A program made the translations under genes and the position numbers. The notes beneath the pieces are model-generated. The model was not told the DNA's origin. It saw only the letters and a program-made list of their open reading frames with translations, and made no database searches. Of a stretch of 33,323 nucleotides of DNA, positions 16,646 to 26,508 are shown one piece after another. This stretch comes from Enterobacillus tribolii. GTDB taxonomy: Bacteria; Pseudomonadota; Gammaproteobacteria; Enterobacterales; Enterobacteriaceae. Location: NCBI RefSeq assembly GCF_003363015.1, contig NZ_QRAP01000018.1, forward strand, positions 1 to 33,323, given 5' to 3'. Every line of letters begins with the position of its first letter. Positions within the stretch are counted from its first letter, which is position 1.

Positions 16646-17908
16646 TCAACAGATTTCCAGCGCCAGCAGTTCTTCAATCGTCTGGCGGCGGCGGATCAGG
16701 CGGGCTTCTCCGCCGTCAAACAGCACTTCAGGCAGCAACGGACGACTGTTGTAGTTGGAGGACATCGACGCGCCATAAGCACCGGTGTCATGGAACACCA
16801 GATAATCGCCTACCCGGGCCGATGGCAGCGCGCGCGTTTCCACGCCGCCGCCGGCCTGCTGGGTAAAGACATCGCCGGATTCGCACAGCGGCCCGCCGAC
16901 GACGGTGTCAACACGCGGTGCATGTTCGGTATCGCGCCCGTCCGCCGGCAGCAGGGAGATGTGGTGATAACTGCCGTACATCGCGGGGCGCATCAGATCG
17001 TTAAAGCCGGCGTCCACCAGCACGAAATGACGGCTTCCCATCTCTTTTACCGCCTGAACCTGAGCAATCAGCACCCCAGACTCCGCCACCAGAAAACGCC
17101 CCGGCTCCAGTTCCAGATGCACCGGATGTCCCAGATGCGCGGCAATACGGTTACGCGCCTCATTCCACAGGTTGTAATAATGGGAGACGTCGATCGCCTC
17201 ATCCTGCGTCTGATACGGTATAGACAACCCCCCACCGGCGGAAATCGCGCGGATATCGTGGTTCAGGGCGATCACCTGCTGCACCATCGCATCACACACC
17301 TGCGCCAGATGCTGGTAATCCACCCCGGAACCAATGTGCATATGCAGCCCGACCAGTTGCAGTTCGTAGCGCTCGATCAGCTCCAGCGCCTGCGGCAAAT
17401 CTTCATACCAGATGCCATGCTTGCTGTTTTCACCGCCGGTGTTGGTTTTCTGGCTGTGTCCGTGGCCGAACCCCGGATTGACGCGCAGCCACACCGGATG
17501 GCCGGGCGAACGTTCGCCCAGTTGCCACAGCATGTCGGTAGAGCCGGCATTGACCGGAATTTTCAGCTCCGTCACGCGCGCCAGCGTCGGCGCGTCCAAT
17601 ACGTCGGCGGTAAAGACGATCTGCGCCGGATCGCCGCCCGGCTGATAACCCGCCAGCAACGCCCGCTCAATTTCACCGAGGGAAACCGCATCTACTTTCA
17701 CGCCCTGTTCACGCATCAGGCGCAGGATATGAATGTTTGAGCACGCCTTCTGCGCAAAACGCACCACATCAAATTCCCGCAGTTGCGCAATCTTTTGCCG
17801 GATGATTTCCGCGTCGTATACCCAGACCGGGCAACCGAAGCGTTGCGGCAGTTCAATCAGGTTTCCGGCATAAAGCGCCGTGGTGCGGTCGTTCAGGGAG
17901 CGCGGCAT
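16646..17908 (-). CDS. lysA: Diaminopimelate decarboxylase
   Basis: LysA decarboxylates meso-diaminopimelate to L-lysine, the last step of the pathway, using pyridoxal phosphate. The 420-residue length equals that of E. coli LysA. The PLP lysine is Lys54 in RFAQKACSN. Other family motifs are GGGLSIPY, ELEPGRFLVAESG, GGPLCESGDVF and HDTGAYGASMSSNYNSR. AGAGG precedes the ATG. The gene is divergent from lysR, its usual activator, with 144 bases between the two start codons, as in E. coli. Confidence 0.97.
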   Translation of the reverse strand: MPRSLNDRTTALYAGNLIELPQRFGCPVWVYDAEIIRQKIAQLREFDVVRFAQKACSNIHILRLMREQGVKVDAVSLGEIERALLAGYQPGGDPAQIVFTADVLDAPTLARVTELKIPVNAGSTDMLWQLGERSPGHPVWLRVNPGFGHGHSQKTNTGGENSKHGIWYEDLPQALELIERYELQLVGLHMHIGSGVDYQHLAQVCDAMVQQVIALNHDIRAISAGGGLSIPYQTQDEAIDVSHYYNLWNEARNRIAAHLGHPVHLELEPGRFLVAESGVLIAQVQAVKEMGSRHFVLVDAGFNDLMRPAMYGSYHHISLLPADGRDTEHAPRVDTVVGGPLCESGDVFTQQAGGGVETRALPSARVGDYLVFHDTGAYGASMSSNYNSRPLLPEVLFDGGEARLIRRRQTIEELLALEIC

Positions 17909-18052
17909 AACATCCTCTCGTTGTCGGTGATGCGTTTTTTTTCATTATTGCCGCGTCAGGGGACGGAAATAAAATATCCGTTTTAGGCGACTCTATTCAT
18001 TTCTGATATGCTTTCGGTTAGTTTGCGCTTCCCGCCCGCTTCCGGAGACGTC

Positions 18053-18976
18053 ATGCCCGATATTTCATTGCGCCAGATAGAAATTTTCCACGCTGTCATG
18101 ACCACCGGTAATCTGACCGAAGCGGCCGCCTTGCTGCATACTTCACAGCCCACGGTCAGCCGTGAGCTGGCGCGTTTCGAGAAGCTGTTGCAGATGCCGC
18201 TGTTTGATCGCGTCCGCGGCCGTCTGCGGCCTACCGCGCAAGGGTTGCGCCTGTTTGAGGAGGTACAGCGTTCGTACTACGGCATGGAACGCATCCGGGA
18301 TGCCGCGCTCAATATCCGCCAGTACCGGCAGGCGCAGCTCTCCGTGGCCTGCCTGCCCGCCTTTTCCCAGTCGCTGCTGCCGGGCGTCTGCCGTTCATTC
18401 CTGGAGCGGCATGAAAACGTCAGCCTGAGCATCATTCCCCAGGAATCGCCGCTGCTGGAAGAGTGGCTTTCCGCACAGCGTTATGATCTGGGGCTGACGG
18501 AGAACACGCACACGCCGGCGGGAACCGAACGCCGCACGCTGGCGACCTTCAATGAAGTTTGCGTACTGCCCGCGGATCATCCGCTGGCGCAAAAGGCATG
18601 CCTGACGCCGCAGGACTTCAGCCAACAGCGCTACATCAGCCTGTCGGGCAGCGACAGCTATCGTCAGATTCTGGATGCGCTCTTTCAGCGGGAAAACATC
18701 AGCCGTACGATGATCGCGGAGACGCACAGCGCGGCGTCGATTTGCGCCATGGTCAGGCTGGGCGTCGGCGTTTCTATCGTCAACCCCCTGACCGCCCTGG
18801 ACTTCGCCGGCCAGGGCGTGGCGCTGCGCCGCTTCAGCACCGACGTGCCTTTCACCCTCAGCCTGATCCTGCCCAAGCACCGCCCGTCATCAGGGCTGGT
18901 CGATGACTTTATCCGGCATCTGGATGACTACGTGGACGACGTTCTCAGGCGGTTGCGGGAAGACGGGCTGGCCTAA
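18053..18976 (+). CDS. lysR: LysR, transcriptional activator of lysA
   Basis: LysR activates lysA when lysine is scarce. The 307-residue protein has the N-terminal winged helix (LTEAAALLHTSQPTVSRELARFEK) and a type 2 periplasmic-binding-like effector domain. The stretches PQESPLLEEWLSAQR, HTPAGTER and ETHSAASICAMVRLGVG match E. coli LysR. ATG at 18053 is preferred to the in-frame ATG at 18008 because GGAG lies 5 bases upstream and the family begins at this point. The operator is presumably in the 17909-18052 gap. The stop codon overlaps that of the convergent AraC-family gene. Confidence 0.95.
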   Translation: MPDISLRQIEIFHAVMTTGNLTEAAALLHTSQPTVSRELARFEKLLQMPLFDRVRGRLRPTAQGLRLFEEVQRSYYGMERIRDAALNIRQYRQAQLSVACLPAFSQSLLPGVCRSFLERHENVSLSIIPQESPLLEEWLSAQRYDLGLTENTHTPAGTERRTLATFNEVCVLPADHPLAQKACLTPQDFSQQRYISLSGSDSYRQILDALFQRENISRTMIAETHSAASICAMVRLGVGVSIVNPLTALDFAGQGVALRRFSTDVPFTLSLILPKHRPSSGLVDDFIRHLDDYVDDVLRRLREDGLA

Positions 18977-19869
18977 CACCCGTCTTTGTCGCCCGGGGAA
19001 TATTGGTCCAGTACCGGCACCAGGTAATCGCACGACAGCTGCGTTACCGCTTCATTAAAGTCGCCCTGTTCAACGCGGAAACGCTCAATATCATGCCCGT
19101 CACGCCGCAGCAGCTTTAAGTTCGGCAGAACATACATATAGATCTTCAGGGCGAAATCCCGGTACTCCTCCACTGAACCGTCAAAATGGAAGCAGGCGTA
19201 ACGCCCCGGCGGGATCTCGATATGCGTCAAATGATCCGCCGCCGGGCTTTCGGTGGTGATGGTGTAGCTGATATCCACCGGTTCATGCTCACGATCGCCG
19301 GCTTCATAGTGCGTCAGGGCGTAACACAAGCTGGGCGTTGGCGTAAGTTTTTTCAGGAAATCTATCCAGAAGCGCTTTCTGATCTGCGCATGCACGCTGC
19401 TCACATGCTCCAGCGGACAGGCATAATGGTAGGTGTTGCCATACAGGGAGAATGCCGGCAGATCCATCATGTGCGGCACAGGCAGCGACGTCATGTGGAG
19501 ATCCAGCGGCGGTTGCAGGGCTGATGCATCCCAATACGGGGAACGGCGGTAAGCCGCCGGCGTAATATTAAAATGCGCCTTAAAACGCCGGGTAAACGTC
19601 TGCTGGGAATCAAACTGATACTGAATGGCAATATTCAGGATAGGCTGCCGGGTCAGGCGCAGGGCGATCGCCGCACGGCACAGACGGCGGGAGCGAATAT
19701 ATCCGCCCAGCGCTAATCCGGTAATATTCTTAAAGGTTCGTTGCAGGTGCCACTTACTGTAACCCGCCTTACGGGCCACGTCGTCCAGCAATAAAGGTTG
19801 CTCCAGATTATCTTCAATCCAGGAAAGCAATTCAGTGATGACATTCGTATTAAATTCTGGCGGATTCAT
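18973..19869 (-). CDS. Rob-like AraC/XylS-family regulator with GyrI-like domain
   Basis: The first ~110 residues form a double helix-turn-helix strongly resembling Rob/MarA/SoxS: KAGYSKWHLQRTFKNITG in the first and PILNIAIQYQFDSQQTFTRRFK in the second. The remaining ~180 residues resemble the GyrI-like effector-binding domain of Rob. At 298 residues it is slightly longer than Rob (289) and diverges in the C-terminal domain, so it is probably a paralogue; whether another rob exists in the genome cannot be seen here. Roles of relatives include multidrug, solvent and redox stress responses. The last codons overlap the lysR stop region by 4 bases in convergent orientation. Confidence 0.85.
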   Translation of the reverse strand: MNPPEFNTNVITELLSWIEDNLEQPLLLDDVARKAGYSKWHLQRTFKNITGLALGGYIRSRRLCRAAIALRLTRQPILNIAIQYQFDSQQTFTRRFKAHFNITPAAYRRSPYWDASALQPPLDLHMTSLPVPHMMDLPAFSLYGNTYHYACPLEHVSSVHAQIRKRFWIDFLKKLTPTPSLCYALTHYEAGDREHEPVDISYTITTESPAADHLTHIEIPPGRYACFHFDGSVEEYRDFALKIYMYVLPNLKLLRRDGHDIERFRVEQGDFNEAVTQLSCDYLVPVLDQYSPGDKDGC

Positions 19870-20713
19870 ATCGTTCCTGTGAATTTTCCGTCATGGCCTG
19901 ATGAGCATTGTTCCGTACACGGCGGCTTCATTTTCATAAACAACGATTCACAATACGGTTGCCCGTAAACATTCCGCTGTAATTAATGAATCGCAAACCA
20001 CTACGTTTCACCGCTCCCGCGCTACCCGGCATAGCCAGATCCATTCCCCCCGTTCTTCCGGTACTCAGCGCGACTCCGGCAAAGCTGCCGGAAGCCGCGT
20101 CCATTACCGACGCGGTTTAGCGATCCGATACGCCTGTTCTTACGTATTATTGTGCCATATTTATCTTCGTGATGGGATAACCGTTCTTAAACACAAAAAT
20201 AAAAAGCACATCTAACTAAGCTCATGGGATTTACCAGTTATCACTATGTGCTTATTTACTTCCATCGGAATAGGATGATAATTAATTTAATTAAAGCAGA
20301 ATCATTCCCCATGCCTAAAGCCGGTAATAATGATCGCTATCTAAGAATAATAATTAAGCTTTTCTAATAGACGAAATACAAAGCTATTTCTTAATAATCA
20401 AAGACAAAGATTATCTTATAATAACGGGGCGCAAAGTTATTTCCATACGTCACGGAAAAAACCAATAACACAATGATATTTCTTAGTTTTTTGTATTTGA
20501 AATTATAAATACCAAATATTATACTGCGACAAATGGACAATATTCTTATCATTTATTAACGAATTAATCAGAGAATAACCCATTGCTAAATAACGCCAAC
20601 CCTCACCAATTAAATGAAATGAAGGTCACAAGATAGCGTTAAAAGTATTAATGGCTGAGTTATCGCCGTTAATGTTCGTTGTTTTTATTAATTTTATCTA
20701 TAAGGATGTTGTA
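19870..20713. other. 844-base intergenic region, largely AT-rich
   Basis: No credible gene is seen on either strand. The part from 20150 to 20710 is very AT-rich, while 20010-20120 is a GC-rich island with two adjacent hairpins. An inverted repeat GCACAT (20206-20211) / ATGTGC (20246-20251), with flanking A- and T-rich arms, encloses 34 bases. Another, ATAATC / GATTAT, lies at 20394-20414. The stretch probably holds the promoter of the peptide gene at 20714 and could bind H-NS-type silencers. Confidence 0.6.
20075..20115. repeat. Two adjacent perfect 7-bp hairpins
   Basis: TCCGGCA-AAGC-TGCCGGA (20075-20092) is followed two bases later by CCGCGTC-CATTACC-GACGCGG (20095-20115) and then TTTAG. 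The pair could be the core of a structured RNA or a weak terminator on the plus strand. No start or end of a transcript can be assigned. Confidence 0.5.
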
Positions 20714-20923
20714 ATGAAAAAGATTGCGATGAAAAAAGCAGAAACTATCGTTGGCGGCGCACTGCGTCAGATTTGTGAAACTAACTACCAGGCAGAAATG
20801 GTAAACGACAAGTCCGTGTGCTACCAAACCACCACCTGCTCGGATAAGTTCGGCCTGTCCGATGCTACCGTCAGCGTTAAGCGTCAGGTAGCTTCATCAT
20901 ACTGCGATACCGCCGCACAGTAA
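20714..20923 (+). CDS. Small cysteine-containing peptide with double-glycine leader-like start (DUF4762-like)
   Basis: The 69-residue product starts MKKIAMKKAETIVGG, resembling the leader of double-glycine-processed peptides, with cleavage expected after Gly15. The remaining 54 residues contain four cysteines (21, 36, 42, 64) that could form two disulfides. The pattern recalls the enterobacterial DUF4762 family of bacteriocin-like peptides; this is recognition from memory, not a search. AAGGA lies 7 bases before the ATG; an open frame back to 20651 lacks such a site. A strong terminator follows, so it is monocistronic. No peptidase-containing ABC transporter or immunity gene is visible nearby. 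Function unknown. Confidence 0.72.
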   Translation: MKKIAMKKAETIVGGALRQICETNYQAEMVNDKSVCYQTTTCSDKFGLSDATVSVKRQVASSYCDTAAQ

Positions 20924-20931
20924 GACCTCCA

Positions 20932-20970
20932 GCGGACCGGCGCACCGCGGTGCCCGGCCGCTTTATATTA
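20932..20970 (+). terminator. Intrinsic terminator after the GG-leader peptide
   Basis: GCGG-a-CCGG-c-GCAC pairs with GTGC-CCGG-c-CCGC around a CGCG loop, followed by TTTATATTAT. It lies just past the stop codon at 20923 and ends the single-gene transcript. Confidence 0.82.
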
Positions 20971-21092
20971 TCAGCCAACAAATTTTACTTAGTGATAATA
21001 ACCCAATGTAATTATCTGTAAAAGAAGTGGCGCCATTGTTTCCCCGTCTGTAGTTTCAGTGACATAACCTCTGATGAAATAAGGGAAATACA

Positions 21093-21545
21093 ATGAAAAA
21101 GATAATGACGCTGGCATTAGCCGCCCCCCTGTTTTCCGGCCCCGCCCTGGCAAAAGAAACCGTTTCCTGCGTGACCACCGACAATGCACAAGTAGAAAAG
21201 CTGTTTGATCGCTGGAATGCATCACTGCAAAGCGGCGACGCCAGGCGGGTTGCGGATAATTACCTCAGCGATGCCGTGTTGCTGCCCACGGTATCAAATC
21301 AGATACGGCTTACCGACGCCGAGCGTGTAGATTATTTCGAGCATTTTCTGGCGAAAAAGCCGACCGGGAAAATCGACAGCCGCACGATCCGTACCGGATG
21401 CAACAAAGCGATCGACACCGGCACCTATACGTTCACGTTTGCTGATAATTCCACGGTCTCGGCACGTTACACCTTCACCTACGCCTGGGACGGCAAAGAC
21501 TGGCGGATCTCCACCCACCACTCATCCGCCATGCCCGAAATCTGA
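21093..21545 (+). CDS. Secreted SnoaL/DUF4440-like protein (SgcJ/EcaC or CaMKII-association-domain type)
   Basis: The 150-residue protein has a clear Sec signal peptide (MKKIMTLALAAPLFSGPALA, cleavage probably after Ala20) and so acts in the periplasm or outside. The mature part is a single NTF2-like fold: FDRWNASLQSGDARRVADNYLSDAVLLP near the start and YTFTYAWDGKDWRISTHHSSAMPE at the end, a closing motif common in this family. Many members are annotated as SgcJ/EcaC family oxidoreductases without proof of enzymatic activity. AAGGGA precedes the ATG and an intrinsic terminator follows the stop. Substrate and role unknown. Confidence 0.8.
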   Translation: MKKIMTLALAAPLFSGPALAKETVSCVTTDNAQVEKLFDRWNASLQSGDARRVADNYLSDAVLLPTVSNQIRLTDAERVDYFEHFLAKKPTGKIDSRTIRTGCNKAIDTGTYTFTFADNSTVSARYTFTYAWDGKDWRISTHHSSAMPEI

Positions 21546-21551
21546 ATTCCT

Positions 21552-21579
21552 GCGCGGCCTTACCGGCCGCGCCCTGCTT

Positions 21580-21581
<2 letters not shown>
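21552..21581 (+). terminator. Intrinsic terminator after the SnoaL-like gene
   Basis: GCGCGGCC-TTACC-GGCCGCGC is an 8-bp perfect GC stem followed by CCTGCTTTT on the plus strand. It lies between two convergent genes, 6 bases after one stop and 7 before the other. No T-run follows on the minus strand. Confidence 0.72.
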
Positions 21582-23639
<2,058 letters not shown>

Positions 23640-23657
23640 AACAGATTCCTTAACGCT

Positions 23658-23698
23658 AAAAATGGGTTCTGCGCCGGGGCTTATCCCCCACCAGAACC
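23658..23698 (-). promoter_or_regulatory. Terminator-like hairpin in the agaS leader
   Basis: On the minus strand GGTTCTG...CAGAACC forms a 7-bp outer stem with an inner GGGG/CCCC stem, followed by CATTTTTA. It sits about 20 bases before the agaS start codon. It may terminate read-through from agaF, or act as an attenuator if transcription starts further upstream. It overlaps the end of an AgaR operator. Confidence 0.6.
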
Positions 23699-23860
23699 TT
23701 TCATTTTGTTTCGACTCACACAGGCCCTGTGTCTTGCCAAAACGGCCAAATAAAGAAAACGAAAAAAACCAGGTTGCTCGTGCTTCCGTCGGGGACTTTT
23801 TAGCGCGACGGAACCCCGGACGGCGGTTCAGCCATCCTCATGTCAAGAAAACGAAAGTTT
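23695..23860. promoter_or_regulatory. AgaR operator sites upstream of agaS
   Basis: AACCTTTCATTTTGTTTC (23695-23712) matches the published AgaR consensus core WRMMTTTCRTTTYRTTTY at all 18 positions. Weaker matches on the opposite strand are TTTCGTTTTCTTTA (23751-23764) and AAACTTTCGTTTTCTTG (23844-23860). In between are a 15-base palindrome ACACAGG-C-CCTGTGT (23718-23732) and an 8-bp inverted repeat TTCCGTCG/CGACGGAA (23784-23791 and 23806-23813). The best site is close enough to agaS to block a promoter or elongation. Confidence 0.72.
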
Positions 23861-23881
23861 GCGGCTTTAACGGGAGGCCGC

Positions 23882-24316
23882 TCAGATCCCCTCTTCTACC
23901 GGCTCTTTCTCCCGGCAGTTACCCAGCTCATCGGCCAGGCTGGTCAGCCCCCGGTGGCCGCAGGCCAGCGCCTGCACCCGGAACTCGCCGGCACTCAGGC
24001 CATCTCTGTCGAGGATCATCTCCAGCAAGAGCTGCATGTTCACGCCTGTTACCACTTCCCGCCCTGACTTTTGCAACGCCAGGGTGGAACACACGCGAAA
24101 CGGCGTGCCACCGAGCAAGTCCGTCAGAAAAACGATCTCTTCGCAGTCGCTGAGCTGTCCGAGCGCCTTTTCACACTGACGGGTAAACAGCGCCGTGGTG
24201 GAGCTTTCCGGAAAATCGATGGCGACAAAGTGGGACTGCTCTCCCAGAATCTGCCGCATTGCCTGCGCCAGGCCGGATGCGAACCCGCCATGGCCGCAAA
24301 GAATAATGCCTAACAT
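23882..24316 (-). CDS. agaF: Mannose-family PTS EIIA component for an amino-galactoside
   Basis: EIIA accepts phosphate from HPr and passes it to the EIIB domain. The 144-residue protein begins MLGIILCGHGGFASG with the phospho-acceptor His9. It retains FLTDLLGGTPFRV, typical of EIIA-Man domains. ATG at 24316 is preferred over GTG at 24319 because AAGGAG is then 7 bases away and the length equals that of E. coli AgaF. It is the last gene of the kbaZ-agaVWEF unit. A 14-base palindrome GGCCGCATGCGGCC (24337-24350) lies between it and agaE and could form an RNA hairpin. Confidence 0.93.
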   Translation of the reverse strand: MLGIILCGHGGFASGLAQAMRQILGEQSHFVAIDFPESSTTALFTRQCEKALGQLSDCEEIVFLTDLLGGTPFRVCSTLALQKSGREVVTGVNMQLLLEMILDRDGLSAGEFRVQALACGHRGLTSLADELGNCREKEPVEEGI

Positions 24317-24360
24317 CACGCGACTCCTTATTACCAGGCCGCATGCGGCCCGGACTGCTT

Positions 24361-25236
24361 TTACAGGAAATGGGCAAATTTACCGACAATACCCAGTACA
24401 ATCGTGACGCAAATCAGTCGCAGCGGGCTCCAGCCACGACGCACCAGCGCATACATCATCATGGTGTAAACCAGCGGCAAAAACGCCGGCATCAGCTTGT
24501 CGATCACGTCAGCCTGTAACTTCACCACCGCATCCCCGGCGGTGATCTCCAGCGTGGTGGACAACCTGACGTAAGTGGCAACCAGCGCCCCGATGACCGT
24601 CATCCCCACCAGCGACGCCATATGCCCCACTTTGCGGGTATTGGCCTTAATCAGCGGAATGGCCGCTACCCCCATGCGATAAGAGTAATGCGCCAGCCCA
24701 AAACGCAGGGCGAAATGCACCACGTTGAACAGCAGCAGAAAGACGACGGCGCCGAGAATTGATCCCTGCAAGGCCAGGCTGGCGCCAATCCCGCCGCAAA
24801 TCGGCAGCAGGGTCAGCCAGAACATGGCGTCGCCGATGCCGCCCAGCGGCGCGCCGACCGCGATTTTCGTGCTCTGAATACTGTTGACGTCCTGTTTGGA
24901 GCGCTCCATCGCCAGAATGATGCCCATAACGAAGGTGACCAGGAACGGATGGGTGTTGAAGAACCCCATATGCCCTTTCATCGCCCTGGCCAAATCACGC
25001 GGGTTGGTATGAATTTTTTTCAGCGCGGGCAACAGGCCGTAAAGCCAGCCGGAAGCCTGCATACGCTCATAGTTAAATGAGGCCTGCAATAACATGGAAC
25101 GCCAGGCCATACGGTTAATGTCTTTTTTGGTCAGATCCGCACCGATATTTTGATCTTCATAAACGTTATCAATGCTGTCCGATACCTCAGCCGGCGTAAC
25201 CCGTTCCTGAGCCCGGACGGTATGTTCAGATGCCAT
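24361..25236 (-). CDS. agaE: Mannose-family PTS EIID component
   Basis: EIID is an inner-membrane subunit of the sugar permease with EIIC. The 291-residue protein shows the family segments MAWRSMLLQASFNYERMQASG, NTHPFLVTFVMGIILAMERS and GAPLGGIGDAMFWLTLLPI, then hydrophobic helices to the C-terminus. About 35 hydrophilic residues precede the conserved domain. GAGGAG lies 8 bases before the ATG and the start overlaps agaW by 11 bases. The pairing with agaV and agaW indicates the N-acetylgalactosamine-type system and not the AgaBCD galactosamine-type one. Confidence 0.93.
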   Translation of the reverse strand: MASEHTVRAQERVTPAEVSDSIDNVYEDQNIGADLTKKDINRMAWRSMLLQASFNYERMQASGWLYGLLPALKKIHTNPRDLARAMKGHMGFFNTHPFLVTFVMGIILAMERSKQDVNSIQSTKIAVGAPLGGIGDAMFWLTLLPICGGIGASLALQGSILGAVVFLLLFNVVHFALRFGLAHYSYRMGVAAIPLIKANTRKVGHMASLVGMTVIGALVATYVRLSTTLEITAGDAVVKLQADVIDKLMPAFLPLVYTMMMYALVRRGWSPLRLICVTIVLGIVGKFAHFL

Positions 25237-26005
25237 CGCTAAACTCCTCTTGCTGCGTGCCGGCCGGTTGTTCCGCCGGGCCTTTACGGTAGAAATCGAT
25301 CAGGGCGATAGCCAGCGCCGCCGCCGCAATTGCCAGCACCGGCAACTTCAGCCAGGCGGCTCCGACGAAACCGAGAATGAAATAAGGGATGTAGACATTC
25401 TTCATCATGATTTTCAGCAGCACGGCAAAACCGATGGCAGGCATAATGCCGCCGGCGACGCCCAGACCATCGATCAGCCGCGCGGGCAGCATGTCCACCG
25501 CCGTTTTAGCGTGCTCCGCGCCGAGGTAAATCGGCAGAAACGCACACAGAAAGTAAAAACATCCCAGTACCAGCAACGCCATATAGTTGACCCGCTCAAT
25601 GCCCCGGGTATCGGCCTCCGCCGCCATCCGGTCGCAGCGGCTCATTACGCCGGACATCACCGAGAACAGGAACGTGATGCCCATCTGTACCGCCACGGCG
25701 AACGGCACCGCGACGCCGACGGCCACGTCAGGCTTCACGCCGGTGCTGATGGCGAATGTAGCGCCGACGATGGTGCCGATAATCACGTTCGGCGGCTGCG
25801 CGCCGGCCAGCGGCGCCAACCCCATCCATACCAGTTCCAGCGTACCTCCCACCAGAATGCCGGTGTGCAGGTCCCCGAGAATCAGCCCGACTAGCGGCCC
25901 CAACACCACCGGGCGGTGGATGTGCGTCAGGCCGTTGAACATGTCCAGCCCGGCGATAAACGCCAGCAGGCCTAATAACACTGACTGCAATAAACTGATT
26001 TCCAT
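25226..26005 (-). CDS. agaW: Mannose-family PTS EIIC component
   Basis: EIIC is the sugar-translocating membrane subunit. The 259-residue protein is mostly hydrophobic helices and includes GLDMFNGLTHIHRPVVLGPLVGLILGDLHTGILVGGTLELVWMG, typical of Man-family EIIC (residues ~18-62). The start ATG at 26005 follows a GGGGG ribosome binding site, and MEISLLQSVLLG fits the family; the longer frame to 26080 runs into agaV. In E. coli K-12 agaW is truncated, whereas this copy is full length. It starts 13 bases after agaV and overlaps agaE. Confidence 0.92.
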   Translation of the reverse strand: MEISLLQSVLLGLLAFIAGLDMFNGLTHIHRPVVLGPLVGLILGDLHTGILVGGTLELVWMGLAPLAGAQPPNVIIGTIVGATFAISTGVKPDVAVGVAVPFAVAVQMGITFLFSVMSGVMSRCDRMAAEADTRGIERVNYMALLVLGCFYFLCAFLPIYLGAEHAKTAVDMLPARLIDGLGVAGGIMPAIGFAVLLKIMMKNVYIPYFILGFVGAAWLKLPVLAIAAAALAIALIDFYRKGPAEQPAGTQQEEFSDGI

Positions 26006-26018
26006 AACGCCCCCGCTG

Positions 26019-26492
26019 TCAGAGAAGTTTGTAGAGATCCTGCGCCTGTTCCGTCGGAACGCCCTGAACGAAGCATTCAACGCCCGCGTCTTTCAGACCG
26101 GCAAAAGCCGCCAGATCGTCGTCATCCACGGAGACGGTTTTCGCAATCTGACGTTTTCCTTCGGCAAAATGCATATTGCCCACGTTGATCCGCGTGATCG
26201 GCACGCCGCCCTGCACCAGCCGTAAAAAGTCCGCCGGCGTTTTGCACACCAGCAGGATTTTCTGGCGATCGGCGGCACGATGGATGTTGTCGATCACCTT
26301 TTGCAGCGGCCAAAAGCGTACGGCGATGCCTTCCGCCAGAACCATCTCCATCAGGTTTTGTTGTACCGTGTCATTCGCCACTTCATCGTTGGCGACCAAC
26401 ACCAGATTCGCGCCGGCAAAGCCGACCCACTGTACGCCGACCTGTCCGTGGATCAGACGCTCGTCAATCCGGCATAACACAATGTTTGGCAT
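26019..26492 (-). CDS. agaV: Mannose-family PTS EIIB component
   Basis: EIIB transfers phosphate from EIIA to the incoming sugar; the phospho-residue is His15 in RIDERLIHGQVGVQWVGF. The 157-residue length equals that of E. coli AgaV, and VANDEVANDTVQQNLMEMVLAEGIAVRFW, ADRQKILLVCKTPADF and GVECFVQGVPTE all match closely. ATG at 26492 is supported by GGGGGA 6-7 bases upstream. The open frame to 26645 overlaps kbaZ and has no homology. Confidence 0.95.
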   Translation of the reverse strand: MPNIVLCRIDERLIHGQVGVQWVGFAGANLVLVANDEVANDTVQQNLMEMVLAEGIAVRFWPLQKVIDNIHRAADRQKILLVCKTPADFLRLVQGGVPITRINVGNMHFAEGKRQIAKTVSVDDDDLAAFAGLKDAGVECFVQGVPTEQAQDLYKLL

Positions 26493-26508
26493 ACACATTC
26501 CCCCAAAA

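Noticed and set aside
20309-20368. Short plus-strand frame starting MPKAGNND upstream of the GG peptide
   Set aside because: It has about 18 codons, no ribosome binding site, and no leader-like features.
23718-23732. ACACAGGCCCTGTGT as a CRP site
   Set aside because: It lacks the TGTGA-N6-TCACA arrangement; only a symmetric palindrome of unknown role can be claimed.
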